A DNA stretch of 64,000 nucleotides, taken from the NCBI RefSeq assembly GCF_002891535.1, contig NZ_PDZR01000008.1, forward strand, positions 87,286 to 151,285, read 5' to 3'. The position numbers and the translations under genes are program-made. The notes below the pieces were generated by a model. The model ran no database searches. It saw nothing but the letters and a program-made list of their open reading frames with translations, and was not told the origin of the DNA. The DNA comes from Methylocella silvestris (GTDB lineage: Bacteria > Pseudomonadota > Alphaproteobacteria > Rhizobiales > Beijerinckiaceae). This document shows positions 1 to 7,586 of the stretch, one piece after another; position 1 is the stretch's first letter, and each line of letters starts with the position of its first letter.

Positions 1-2309
1 AAAAGCTGGCCGGTATTGATCGCGTCGCGCAGCTCTGCGCCCAGTTTGACTCGCGACTGCACTTCATTGTCCATGGCCTGCGTGAAGAAGCGGTAGTTGC
101 CGCGCCCTTCGGCCTTGGCGCGATAAAGCGCGACATCGGCATGCGACAGCAGCGTTTCGGCGTCGTCTGCCTCGGCGCCGTAGCTCGCAATGCCTATGCT
201 CGCGCCGGTGTGGATTTCATTGCCCCAAACATGAAACGGGGCGGCGAGCGCGGCAATCAGCTTTTTTGCCAGAATCGCTGCGTCGGCCGGATCGTTGATA
301 TCGCTGACCACCACGGCGAATTCGTCGCCGCCAAAGCGCGCCACCGTGTCGGTCACACGGGTGGTCGAGGCCAGCAAATCAGCGATCTGCCTGAGCAGTT
401 GGTCTCCGGCCGGATGGCCCAAAGTGTCGTTTACGTCCTTGAAATGATCGAGGTCGAGATAGATTACAGCGAAGCTTTTTTCGCCGCGCCTCGTCGCTGC
501 GATTGCGTGCTGCAAGGCTTCGACGAAAACGGCGCGGTTGGCGAGCCCGGTCAGCACATCATAGCGTGCCATTTTGAGCGCATAGGCAGCGGCCTGCTTG
601 CGCTCGGTGATGTCGCGGAAGAACCAGCCGCGCCCGAGATTGACGCCCTCATGGATGAGCGGGATGGCGTCGCGCGCTATAAACCGCCCGTCGCTCGTTT
701 CAAATTCATCGTGCCGGGTTTCTTCGGGATGTGCATAAAGATAGGCGACGCTGGCGGCGAAGGTCGCCTCGTCTTTGACTTTGGTCAGCACGCTGGCCAG
801 CACAGGCGCGTCGTCGCCCTTTTGAATATTGACGAGCGGGATTCGCCAGATTTCGGCGAAGCGTTGATTGAAGGCGATGATCTTCATCTCGGCATTGACG
901 ATCAATATGCCGTCAAGCGAGGCTTCCATCTGGGTCTTGAGTAACAGATTGGCAAATTGCAGCTTTTCGGCGGCGTTACGCTCGTCGGTCACGTCGTTGA
1001 AATAGCCGACCCGACCGAGATAGCCGCCGTCTGGGCCGGACAGGCGTAAAATATCTCGATTGATGATCCGACCGTCCGTGAGCGCATATTCCTCGCTGCT
1101 GTCCTGGTCGCGGTGGCCGAGCAAGTTGTATACGCCGGCGACAAATCGTTCCGGGTCGGTCAACAGCGGCCTCGCATAGGCGAAAAGCTCGGTCAGGGTG
1201 ACGCCGGCCAGTTGCTCTGCCGGGAGATGCCACATATCGACGAAGCGGCGATTGAACATCACGACATTCACATCCGAATCGACGACGAGGACGCCGCTGC
1301 GCGAGGCCTCCATCTCGCTCTTCAACAGGGTATTGGCGAAGATAAGCTTCGCTTCATTGGCCTTTCGCTCGGTCACATCGCGAATGACGCCGACGCCGCC
1401 CCAGCCGCCGCTGCAGCGCAACTGGGCGAAGGATGTCTCGAGGGTGACTTCGGTGCCGTCTTTGCGCATGGCGACAATTTCCATTGTCTTACCGTTTGCC
1501 GCGACCTCGCTGGTGACGTCGAATGAATCGATGATCTCCATGAAATCGGCGATGTAGCGTGGGGCAATGAATTCACTGATCGGACGGCCGATCGCTTCGG
1601 CCGGGGAGTAGCCCGTGATGCGTTCGGCGGCGGGGTTCCACAGCTCGACGAGCCTTGTGGCGCCCATCGCTATGATCCCATCTCGCGCCGCCGTTGTGAT
1701 CGACCGAAACCGCTCCAGGCTTTCTTCGAGCGCGCTTGCTGTTTCATGGCGCATGATCGCCGATCCGGCGATGTCGCTGAATATATTCAAAAGATCGATC
1801 TCGGGCTCGGTCCAGTCGCGCGCAGCGAGGCATGAAGCAAAGCCCAGATAGCCCCAGAGTCTTGAGCCAGCGAAGATCGGCACGGTTAGCTGCGACTGCT
1901 CGCCGAGGCGCATGAGCAGGGCGTGTGCGGCGCCTTCGCTTGTCGCACGCTGCGCGACCCAGGGCTTGCCGTCTTTCATTCGCGCTTGCCACTCCGACGG
2001 GGCAGGCAAATCCGCGACCGCCGTCTCAAAAGACGGTTTGTCCATCTGCGGAGGCGTCTCTGGCCGTTGCCAGATATGGACCAGTTCTGGCGCCGGATTG
2101 GTCCGCAGGATAATGACGCGATCGACGCCGAGCGCCTCGCCCAGGATCGGCAGCGCCTCGGGCATCGCCAGGTCGAGCGACGCGGCCTTGACGATCGCCG
2201 CCGCTCCGATGGTGACGGCGTGCATCAGGCGATCACGATAGGCCAGCGCGTGATCGCCTTCCGCCATTTCGGGACGACTGCCGACCGGAGGCGATTCACT
2301 GCTCGTCAC
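1..2309 (-). CDS. GAF-PAS-PAS-PAS-GGDEF signalling protein, 3' end cut by window edge
   Basis: Probable cytoplasmic cyclic-di-GMP enzyme. The minus-strand frame is open from about 2309 to the window edge (about 769 codons). Residues 20-165 look like a GAF domain. Three PAS/PAC repeats follow, two of them very alike (both contain 'FNQRF/FNRRF' and end in an 'R-x-x-E-R-K/N' linker). A GGDEF domain comes next, with an intact GGDEF motif at about 318-332. An RVTD inhibitory-site motif lies five residues upstream, so diguanylate cyclase activity and product feedback are expected. The last residues read like the linker into an EAL domain (Q-S-R-V-K-L-G-A-E-L-R), so a hybrid GGDEF-EAL protein is likely, but the EAL part is outside the window. 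No membrane segment is seen. The start is uncertain: GTG at 2309, just after a stop at 2319-2321, or ATG at 2267. Confidence 0.88.
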   Translation of the reverse strand, partial: MTSSESPPVGSRPEMAEGDHALAYRDRLMHAVTIGAAAIVKAASLDLAMPEALPILGEALGVDRVIILRTNPAPELVHIWQRPETPPQMDKPSFETAVADLPAPSEWQARMKDGKPWVAQRATSEGAAHALLMRLGEQSQLTVPIFAGSRLWGYLGFASCLAARDWTEPEIDLLNIFSDIAGSAIMRHETASALEESLERFRSITTAARDGIIAMGATRLVELWNPAAERITGYSPAEAIGRPISEFIAPRYIADFMEIIDSFDVTSEVAANGKTMEIVAMRKDGTEVTLETSFAQLRCSGGWGGVGVIRDVTERKANEAKLIFANTLLKSEMEASRSGVLVVDSDVNVVMFNRRFVDMWHLPAEQLAGVTLTELFAYARPLLTDPERFVAGVYNLLGHRDQDSSEEYALTDGRIINRDILRLSGPDGGYLGRVGYFNDVTDERNAAEKLQFANLLLKTQMEASLDGILIVNAEMKIIAFNQRFAEIWRIPLVNIQKGDDAPVLASVLTKVKDEATFAASVAYLYAHPEETRHDEFETSDGRFIARDAIPLIHEGVNLGRGWFFRDITERKQAAAYALKMARYDVLTGLANRAVFVEALQHAIAATRRGEKSFAVIYLDLDHFKDVNDTLGHPAGDQLLRQIADLLASTTRVTDTVARFGGDEFAVVVSDINDPADAAILAKKLIAALAAPFHVWGNEIHTGASIGIASYGAEADDAETLLSHADVALYRAKAEGRGNYRFFTQAMDNEVQSRVKLGAELRDAINTGQL

Positions 2310-2673
2310 GTCTATCTTTCAGGTCAGTCCCGGATCACGATGATTTTGGATGCCGCCCTTGAGTTCAGGAGGAAGCGCCCGGGCCAGACCAAGGGGCTTG
2401 CGCCCCGAAGCGAACCATTGGCGGATGCATTATGGCCGACCGCGCTTTGCGATGGGAGACTCGGAAACTACTCATAAAAAGCCATTCCGCCTGGGGATGG
2501 CAGACCTCGCAGATGCGGCAGCTTGACGATTGCGAGGCGGATCTGCCTGGTGGCGCGATCCTTTACACCAGAGAAAACGCCGCCGCCCGCTTTGGCGACG
2601 GCGATAGAATCGACCTCGATTTGCAGATTTTCCCGTCGATCGTCGGATACGAATGGCGCGCATACTGGCCCAA
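2310..2673. other. intergenic spacer, no convincing gene
   Basis: This is 364 bases between the GGDEF protein and the SRPBCC gene. A 69-codon minus-strand frame (2468-2677) and pieces of plus-strand frames exist, but they show no recognisable domain or ribosome binding site. I see no convincing terminator or promoter. Confidence 0.5.
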
Positions 2674-3207
2674 TCACCCCAGAATCCGCCCCTCATATTC
2701 TCCCCTCAACCGCATCCACCCCTCCCAGAAAGGGGCCGGCTCCACGCCATTCACCCGGGCCACTAGTATGTCGAGGTGGGCGTGCCAGCCGGCGGCGACT
2801 TTCAGCAACATTGTGCGGTCGGGCAGGCGGCGGTGGATCACTGTGAGCAGCACATCCTCGCCCTGTGGCGTCAGCTCGAAGGAGACCTCGCCGCTGCCGT
2901 TCCAGGCGAAGGTGAGCTTTCGCGGCGGGTCGAGCGCGATGATTTGGCTCTCCATGCGGTGCTCCTCGGAGAAGCCTGGCGGGCGCTGGCCGGGCGGGCT
3001 CGATAGCTCGTCGTTGCGCCAGACCAGTTCGAAGGCCGTCCCGACCTTCATCTCCATCGCACCCGCGGCGAGCCATTTGCGGCGCAATTCGCTGTCCGTG
3101 AGATAGGCCCAGACGCGCTCGATCGGGCCGGGAACAAGGCGTTCGATCTTCAAGGTGGCGGGTTCGATCAGCACGCCATAGGCGTCGCGGGTTGCGAGTT
3201 CGGTCAT
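2674..3207 (-). CDS. SRPBCC (AHSA1/START-like) domain protein
   Basis: A 177-residue protein of the SRPBCC superfamily, AHSA1 branch. These are small helix-grip proteins with a hydrophobic cavity whose ligands are mostly unknown. The typical N-terminal pattern is present (I-E-R-L-V-P-G-P-I-E-R-V-W-A-Y-L-T-D, with a following 'KWLAAG'). The family's closing 'GWHAHLDIL' and 'W' patch is at residues 145-170. It overlaps the upstream ArsR gene by four bases (stop and start share ATGA), so the two are translationally coupled. ArsR-SRPBCC pairs are very common in bacteria, and the SRPBCC partner is thought to bind a small molecule or act in the same stress response; that role is inference here. Expression is expected to be controlled by the ArsR operators at 3561-3617. 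Confidence 0.9.
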   Translation of the reverse strand: MTELATRDAYGVLIEPATLKIERLVPGPIERVWAYLTDSELRRKWLAAGAMEMKVGTAFELVWRNDELSSPPGQRPPGFSEEHRMESQIIALDPPRKLTFAWNGSGEVSFELTPQGEDVLLTVIHRRLPDRTMLLKVAAGWHAHLDILVARVNGVEPAPFWEGWMRLRGEYEGRILG

Positions 3208-3569
3208 GAATCGTCTCCTTCGGGATCTGTGGTTTTGCCTGAATCTTCCATGCGGAGAAGTTGTTCGAGCACACCGAGACGTTCGGTCCAGAAGCGCTCG
3301 TAGAAGCCGAGCCAGTTGTGTGCGCTGGCCAGCGGTCCGGGTTCGAGGCGGCAGAGATGCGTGCGGCCGTGGATCTCGCGACGGATCAGGCCGGCGTTCT
3401 CCAGCGCCTTGATGTGCTTGGAGGCGGCGGCCAGCGAGATCGAAAAGGGCTCGGCAAGCTGGCCGACCGTCCGCTCGCCGTCGGCGAGCTCAAACAGCAT
3501 CCGCCGGCGCGTGGAATCGCCAAGAGCGTGGAAGATGGAATCGAGCTGGGGCGTTTGTAATTCAACCAT
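3204..3569 (-). CDS. ArsR-family winged-helix repressor
   Basis: A winged-helix DNA-binding protein of about 121 residues from the chosen start. It contains the ArsR core 'FHALGDSTRRRMLFEL', a recognition helix around 'SLAAASKHIKALENAG' and the wing 'RREIHGRTHLCRL'. There is no cysteine metal site typical of ArsR/SmtB metal sensors, so it belongs to the non-metal branch usually paired with SRPBCC proteins. The frame could start at ATG 3608, but ATG 3569 is preferred. The family normally begins close to 'LDSIFHALGD', and a TTGACT-16-TATATT promoter places the transcription start at about this ATG. Two inverted repeats overlap the promoter, which implies autorepression of the two-gene operon. 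Confidence 0.9.
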   Translation of the reverse strand: MVELQTPQLDSIFHALGDSTRRRMLFELADGERTVGQLAEPFSISLAAASKHIKALENAGLIRREIHGRTHLCRLEPGPLASAHNWLGFYERFWTERLGVLEQLLRMEDSGKTTDPEGDDS

Positions 3570-3578
3570 AAGGTTGAA
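3561..3578. promoter_or_regulatory. ArsR operator O1 (TTCAACC-N4-GGTTGAA)
   Basis: A perfect 7+7 inverted repeat with a four-base centre. It overlaps the end of the -10 element and the ATG at 3569. A second copy lies 39 bases away, centre to centre. The site is likely to be bound by the product of the ArsR gene it overlaps. Confidence 0.65.
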
Positions 3579-3604
3579 TATAGCCCATATTTTAAGACAG
3601 TCAA
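3577..3604 (-). promoter_or_regulatory. sigma-70-like promoter of the ArsR-SRPBCC operon, probably leaderless
   Basis: On the minus strand, TTGACT (3604-3599) and TATATT (3582-3577) are separated by 16 bases. The -10 element ends seven bases before ATG 3569, so the predicted first transcribed base is the A of the start codon or next to it. No Shine-Dalgarno sequence could fit. Operators cover both the -35 and the start region. Confidence 0.65.
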
Positions 3605-3617
3605 CCATATGGTTGAA
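3600..3617. promoter_or_regulatory. ArsR operator O2 (TCAACCATATGGTTGA palindrome)
   Basis: A perfect 16-base palindrome at 3601-3616. It has the same half-sites as O1 apart from the outermost base on one side. It overlaps the -35 TTGACT. Two matched sites flanking one promoter are typical of dimeric repressors that block or loop the promoter. Confidence 0.65.
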
Positions 3618-3817
3618 TGACTGGCATGGGTGATCGGGCGCTGGCGTGAACGCTGTGCAAACCCTCCAGCGCGCTCGGGTGAAAGACTTTTACCGGACTT
3701 GAGCGCCACGGAAGCTATCGCTCCGCTCGCGTGCATTTGACCGGCGCGCCGCCACTGCGGCGTAACAATCCGGGCGGCGGCGCCGTATCAATGCCAGATC
3801 GCAAGGAGACGCCGCCT

Positions 3818-4807
3818 ATGTTCTATCATCGCCGCAAGGGCTGGGAGATTCCGGAGCGCGAGGCGACGCCCGAGGCGCTCTTTTTCGCGCGCCGCTCGCT
3901 GCTGAAGGCCGGCGTCGCCGCCACGGCGCTGGCGGCGGCGCCTTCCGCGCGCGCCTTCTCCCTGTTCGGCGGTGACGCGCCCGCCGCGCCGGAGGCGCCC
4001 GATCCGACGCAAAATCTCTATCCCGCCAAGCGAAACGATCTGTTCAAGCTCGACCGCGATGTGACGCCGGAAGAGATCAATTCCCACTACAATAATTTTT
4101 ACGAATTCGGCTCGGGCAAGGATATTTTTGAGGCGGCGCAGGCGCTCAAGACGCGGCCCTGGACCATAAAAATCGACGGGCTTGTCGAAGCCCCGAGGGA
4201 AATCGGCATCGACGATCTCATTGCCTCCGCCCCGCTCGAGGAGCGTCTTTACCGGCACCGCTGCGTCGAGGCCTGGGCGATGGCGATCCCCTGGACCGGC
4301 TTCCCGCTGAAACACTTTGTCGATCTGGCAAAGCCCCAGTCGGGCGCGAAATATGTGCGCTTCGAGACCTTTCTCAATCGCGCCATGGCGCCGGGACAGC
4401 GTCAGATCTGGTATCCGTGGCCCTATGGCGAGGGGCTGACCATGGCCGAGGCGTCAAACGATCTCGCTTTTCTCGTCACCGGCGCCTATGGCAAGCCGCT
4501 CGGAAAACAGTTCGGCGCGCCGCTGCGGCTGGCAGTTCCGTGGAAATATGGGTTCAAATCGATCAAATCGATCACCAAGATTTCCTTCGTCTCCGAGCGG
4601 CCGAAAACCTTCTGGGAGCAGTTGCAGGCGTCCGAATATGGCTTTTGGGCCAATGTGAACCCCGACGTGCCGCATCCGCGCTGGAGTCAGGCGAGCGAAG
4701 AGGTGCTGGGGACGCATGAGCGCCGCAAGACGCAAATTTTCAATGGCTACGGCGAATTCGTCGCCGGCCTCTATGTCGGGCTGGAGAAAGAGCGGCTTTA
4801 CGTTTGA
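3818..4807 (+). CDS. msrP: MsrP, periplasmic protein-methionine-sulfoxide reductase, molybdoenzyme subunit
   Basis: A 329-residue Tat-exported molybdopterin enzyme (YedY/MsrP family, sulfite-oxidase fold). It reduces oxidised methionines in envelope proteins. The N-terminus carries a twin-arginine signal, 'RRSLLKAG', with an alanine-rich h-region ending near 'SARA'. The 'HRCVEAWAM' motif holds the molybdenum-ligand cysteine, and 'PWTGFPL', 'YPWPYGEGL' and 'WKYGFKSIK' are family hallmarks. ATG 3818 is chosen because AAGGAG lies at 3803-3808; longer starts at 3731 and 3791 lack this. The usual partner MsrQ, a haem membrane protein that supplies electrons, is not next to it, so it must lie elsewhere or another donor is used. 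A short palindromic repeat follows at 4834-4872. Confidence 0.95.
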   Translation: MFYHRRKGWEIPEREATPEALFFARRSLLKAGVAATALAAAPSARAFSLFGGDAPAAPEAPDPTQNLYPAKRNDLFKLDRDVTPEEINSHYNNFYEFGSGKDIFEAAQALKTRPWTIKIDGLVEAPREIGIDDLIASAPLEERLYRHRCVEAWAMAIPWTGFPLKHFVDLAKPQSGAKYVRFETFLNRAMAPGQRQIWYPWPYGEGLTMAEASNDLAFLVTGAYGKPLGKQFGAPLRLAVPWKYGFKSIKSITKISFVSERPKTFWEQLQASEYGFWANVNPDVPHPRWSQASEEVLGTHERRKTQIFNGYGEFVAGLYVGLEKERLYV

Positions 4808-4833
4808 GGCTGCGCCGAATAGCTCGAACCTCT

Positions 4834-4872
4834 CATCCTGAGGAACGCCCGAAGGGCGCGCCTCGAAGGATG
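4834..4872. repeat. REP-like short palindromic repeat
   Basis: An imperfect hairpin between CATCCT (4834-4839) and AGGATG (4867-4872), with inner GCCC/GGGC arms. It sits between convergent msrP and the DUF3455 gene. The 'catcctgagga' and 'cctcgaaggat' pieces resemble intergenic palindromes widespread in Hyphomicrobiales genomes, and related strings recur at 19239-19418 and 42585-42625. Confidence 0.6.
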
Positions 4873-4926
4873 GGCCCTATGCGCCCCCCGAGGCATTTCG
4901 GGCGAAACGCCTCCTTGAAGCCGCCC

Positions 4927-5430
4927 TTACTGCCCGTAAAACTGATACATCGCGGAATAGCGGATGCGCGCGATGTCGCCCTGATTGGGCTCGTCGCAGC
5001 CGTCCGGCGGCGCGACGCCGCCTTCGGTGTCGATGCGGCGTACGGTTTCCGCATTGGTCAGCGCGCCGAACGTCCCGGTATGCGATGTCACCTTGACGAG
5101 CAGCCAGGGGATTGATCGCTTATCGGGCGCGTCCTGCTTGGCGACGACCTCGCCGACGATCGCCGAGCCGTCGGCGAGGGTCCACATCGGCCCCTTGCCA
5201 TGGGTGCCGATCTCGCGGCCCTTGGCGTTGAACAGCGCCGCCGCCGGCCCGTCCAGAACCCAGACGAGACCATTGTCCTTTTTCGTGCAGACATAGACCT
5301 GCACCCCTTGCGCATGCGCCTCGAGCAGAAGGTTTGACCCGGGCGGGGGGCTTAGCGCATCCTGCGCCGGGGCGGCCTCAGCCGTCAGCGCCAGAGCGGC
5401 CAGTCCTGCGAACGCGGCGGTCATTTTCAT
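4927..5430 (-). CDS. secreted DUF3455-type protein
   Basis: A 167-residue exported protein of unknown function. Residues 1-22 form a signal peptide (M-K-M-T-A-A-F-A-G-L-A-A-L-A-L-T...PAQ). The body has the pattern of the DUF3455 family: 'GVQVYVCTKK', 'WVLDGPAAALFNAKG', 'GPMWTLADGSAIVGEV', 'WLLVKVTSHTGTFGAL', and a C-terminal 'GVAPPDGCDE' with Tyr/Phe near the end. The start at ATG 5430 gives a clean signal peptide after a G-rich ribosome-binding stretch; the longer frame from 5502 adds a non-signal N-terminus. Two cysteines remain in the mature protein. It is convergent with msrP and has no operon partner. Confidence 0.8.
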   Translation of the reverse strand: MKMTAAFAGLAALALTAEAAPAQDALSPPPGSNLLLEAHAQGVQVYVCTKKDNGLVWVLDGPAAALFNAKGREIGTHGKGPMWTLADGSAIVGEVVAKQDAPDKRSIPWLLVKVTSHTGTFGALTNAETVRRIDTEGGVAPPDGCDEPNQGDIARIRYSAMYQFYGQ

Positions 5431-5577
5431 GCTATCCCCCCTTTGCCGCGCGGCGCGGCGCGGCAATCTAGCCGAGGCCGAGTGCGGCCGCCAGCCGCGC
5501 AAAGAAGATTATGAAATTGCAACACACGAGCCTGTCTTGAGTCTTTCCATTCTTCAGCCGATCAAGGTTTTGGCCGC

Positions 5578-6669
5578 GTGAGCTGGTCGCCGCAGCAGGA
5601 ACGCGCCCTGAAATCCGTCGCGGAGTGGGTGAAGCGCGGCGAGCCGCAGGTGTTTCGCCTGTTCGGCTATGCCGGCGTCGGCAAGACGACGCTGGCGCGG
5701 CGCATCGCCGAAGACGTCGACGGCGAGACGATCTTTGCCGCCTTCACCGGCAAGGCGGCGCTGATGCTGCGCTCGAAAGGCTGCAAGGGCGCAAGAACCA
5801 TCCACAGCCTGATCTACCGGCCGAGAGAGGCGGACGCCGAGGAGCCGACTTTCGTCCTCAATGAAGACAGCGCGCTCTCCAGGGCGAGTCTCGTCATCAT
5901 CGACGAATGCTCCATGGTCGATGAAAATCTCGGCCGCGATCTGCTTTCCTTTGGCAAGCCGGTGCTGGTGCTTGGCGATCCGGCGCAGCTGCCGCCCGTG
6001 CGCGGCGGCGGCTTCTTTACCGAGGCCGAGCCCGACGTCATGCTGACCGAGATCCATCGCCAGGCGGCCGATAATCCGATCATCCGGCTGTCGATGCTGG
6101 TGCGCGAGGGCGGCCGGCTCGAGGCCGGCGCCTATGGCGAAAGCCGTATCATCACGCGCGGCGACATCGACGCCGCCGCCGTCACGGCCAGCGATCAGGT
6201 GCTCGTCGGGGTCAACCGCACGCGGCGCTCCTACAATCGCCGCATGCGCGAGCTCTATGGCTATGTTTCCGAATTTCCCGAAGCTGGCGACAGGCTTGTC
6301 TGCCTGCGCAACGACAGCACGAAAGGCTTGCTGAATGGCGGCGTCTGGCTCGTCAAGACGACGGGAACGACGCGCAAGAAAAAGCTCGTGCTGCATGTGA
6401 CGCCAGAGGACGATTCCGCGCGAAAGCCGCTCCGCATCGGCGTGCTCCCCGAGTTCTTTCAAGGCCGCGAGGATACGCTGACGCCGAAGGCGAGGCGCGA
6501 CTCCGATGAATTCGATTACGGCTATGCGCTGACCGTGCACAAGGCGCAGGGCTCGCAGTGGAATTCCGTGGTGCTGTTTGACGAAAGTTTCGCTTTCCGC
6601 GAACATCGCAGCCGATGGCTCTACACAGGCGTGACCCGGGCGGCCGAAAGGCTGACGGTTGTCATATGA
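5578..6669 (+). CDS. RecD-like superfamily I DNA helicase / AAA ATPase
   Basis: A 363-residue stand-alone helicase related to the RecD/TraA/Dda branch of SF1. Visible motifs are Walker A 'GYAGVGKTT' (about residues 29-37), motif Ia 'AAFTGKAALML', Walker B 'LVIIDECSMVDE', motif III 'LVLGDPAQLPPV', an arginine motif 'LTEIHRQAADNPII', and C-terminal 'YALTVHKAQGSQW' and 'LYTGVTRAAERL'. It is shorter than RecD (about 600 residues) and has no RecB/RecC partners here, so it is not part of a RecBCD complex. The start is GTG 5578. Its stop overlaps the ATG of the OsmF-like gene by four bases, which couples it to a transporter operon with no obvious functional link. Confidence 0.9.
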   Translation: MSWSPQQERALKSVAEWVKRGEPQVFRLFGYAGVGKTTLARRIAEDVDGETIFAAFTGKAALMLRSKGCKGARTIHSLIYRPREADAEEPTFVLNEDSALSRASLVIIDECSMVDENLGRDLLSFGKPVLVLGDPAQLPPVRGGGFFTEAEPDVMLTEIHRQAADNPIIRLSMLVREGGRLEAGAYGESRIITRGDIDAAAVTASDQVLVGVNRTRRSYNRRMRELYGYVSEFPEAGDRLVCLRNDSTKGLLNGGVWLVKTTGTTRKKKLVLHVTPEDDSARKPLRIGVLPEFFQGREDTLTPKARRDSDEFDYGYALTVHKAQGSQWNSVVLFDESFAFREHRSRWLYTGVTRAAERLTVVI

Positions 6670-7586
6670 ATGCAGCGCTGCTTTCCCGACGCGGCTTTGT
6701 TGTCTCGGCGCTGGCGTTTCCCGCCGCCGCGACGCTTGCCGCGGCGCCGGTGGTCGTCAGCTCGAAACTTGATCTTGAAGGCGCGCTGCTGGGGCAGATG
6801 ATGCTCATCGCCTTGCGCCGCGCGGGCGTGCCGGTCGTCGCGAATCTGCAGATCGGGCCGACCGCCATCCTGCGTCAGGCGCTGATCTCCGGCGCGGTCG
6901 ATCTTTGCGTCGAATATACCGGCAACGCCGCTTTCTTTTTCCATCAGGAAGACGATCCTGTTTGGCGCGACGCGAGGGCCGGCTTTTTGCGCGCGGCGAT
7001 GCTGGACCTGAAAGCCAACAATCTCGTCTGGCTCGATCCCGCGCACGCCGACAACAGCTGGGTCATCTCTGTTCCCAACACGCTCGCGCGCGAAAAAGCA
7101 CTGTCAACGCTCGAAGATTTCGCCAAATGGGTCAATTCCGGCGCCCGCGTAAGACTTGCGGCCTCCGCCGAATTTGTCGAGAGCGAGGCCGGACTTCCGG
7201 CCTTTGAAGCGGCCTATCATTTTCATCTCGGCGCCGATCAATTGCTGGTTCTCTCCGGCGGCGAGACGACGGCGACCATGAAAGCCGCCTCCGCCGGCAT
7301 ATCCGGCGTCAACGCCGCGATGGCCTATGCGAGCGACGGCGCCCTCGATGCGCTCGATCTTCGCGCGCTCGAAGACCCGCGCCGCGCCGAACCGGTTTAT
7401 GCGCCGGCCCCCGTTATTCGCGCTGACACGCTCGCCGCCTATCCGCAGATCGGGGGGGCGCTGGCGCCCGTTTTTGCGGGCCTTCATCTCAAAACATTGC
7501 GCGCGCTGAATGAAAGAATCGCAGTGGAAGGCGAGGACGCGGCCCTTGTCGCGCGCGATTATATGATGAAGCAAAACCTTCTGTGA
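6666..7586 (+). CDS. OsmF/YehZ-type osmoprotectant ABC transporter, substrate-binding protein
   Basis: A 306-residue periplasmic binding protein for quaternary amines such as glycine betaine or choline (OpuCC/YehZ family). The N-terminus 'LLSRRGFVVSALAF' has a twin-arginine-like signal. The family pattern 'SSKLDLEGALLGQMMLIALRRAGV', 'GPTAILRQALISGAVDL' and 'EYTGNAAFF' is clear. ATG 6666 overlaps the helicase stop (ATGA), and the long upstream extension from 6615 is rejected because the signal peptide begins at 6666. The next three genes complete the transporter in the order binding protein, permease, ATPase, permease, as in yehZYXW. The exact substrate cannot be read from sequence. Confidence 0.9.
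   Translation: MNAALLSRRGFVVSALAFPAAATLAAAPVVVSSKLDLEGALLGQMMLIALRRAGVPVVANLQIGPTAILRQALISGAVDLCVEYTGNAAFFFHQEDDPVWRDARAGFLRAAMLDLKANNLVWLDPAHADNSWVISVPNTLAREKALSTLEDFAKWVNSGARVRLAASAEFVESEAGLPAFEAAYHFHLGADQLLVLSGGETTATMKAASAGISGVNAAMAYASDGALDALDLRALEDPRRAEPVYAPAPVIRADTLAAYPQIGGALAPVFAGLHLKTLRALNERIAVEGEDAALVARDYMMKQNLL

Noticed and set aside
2468..2677. 69-codon minus-strand frame upstream of the GGDEF gene
   Set aside because: No domain, signal or ribosome-binding site is seen, and overlapping frames on both strands are equally long.
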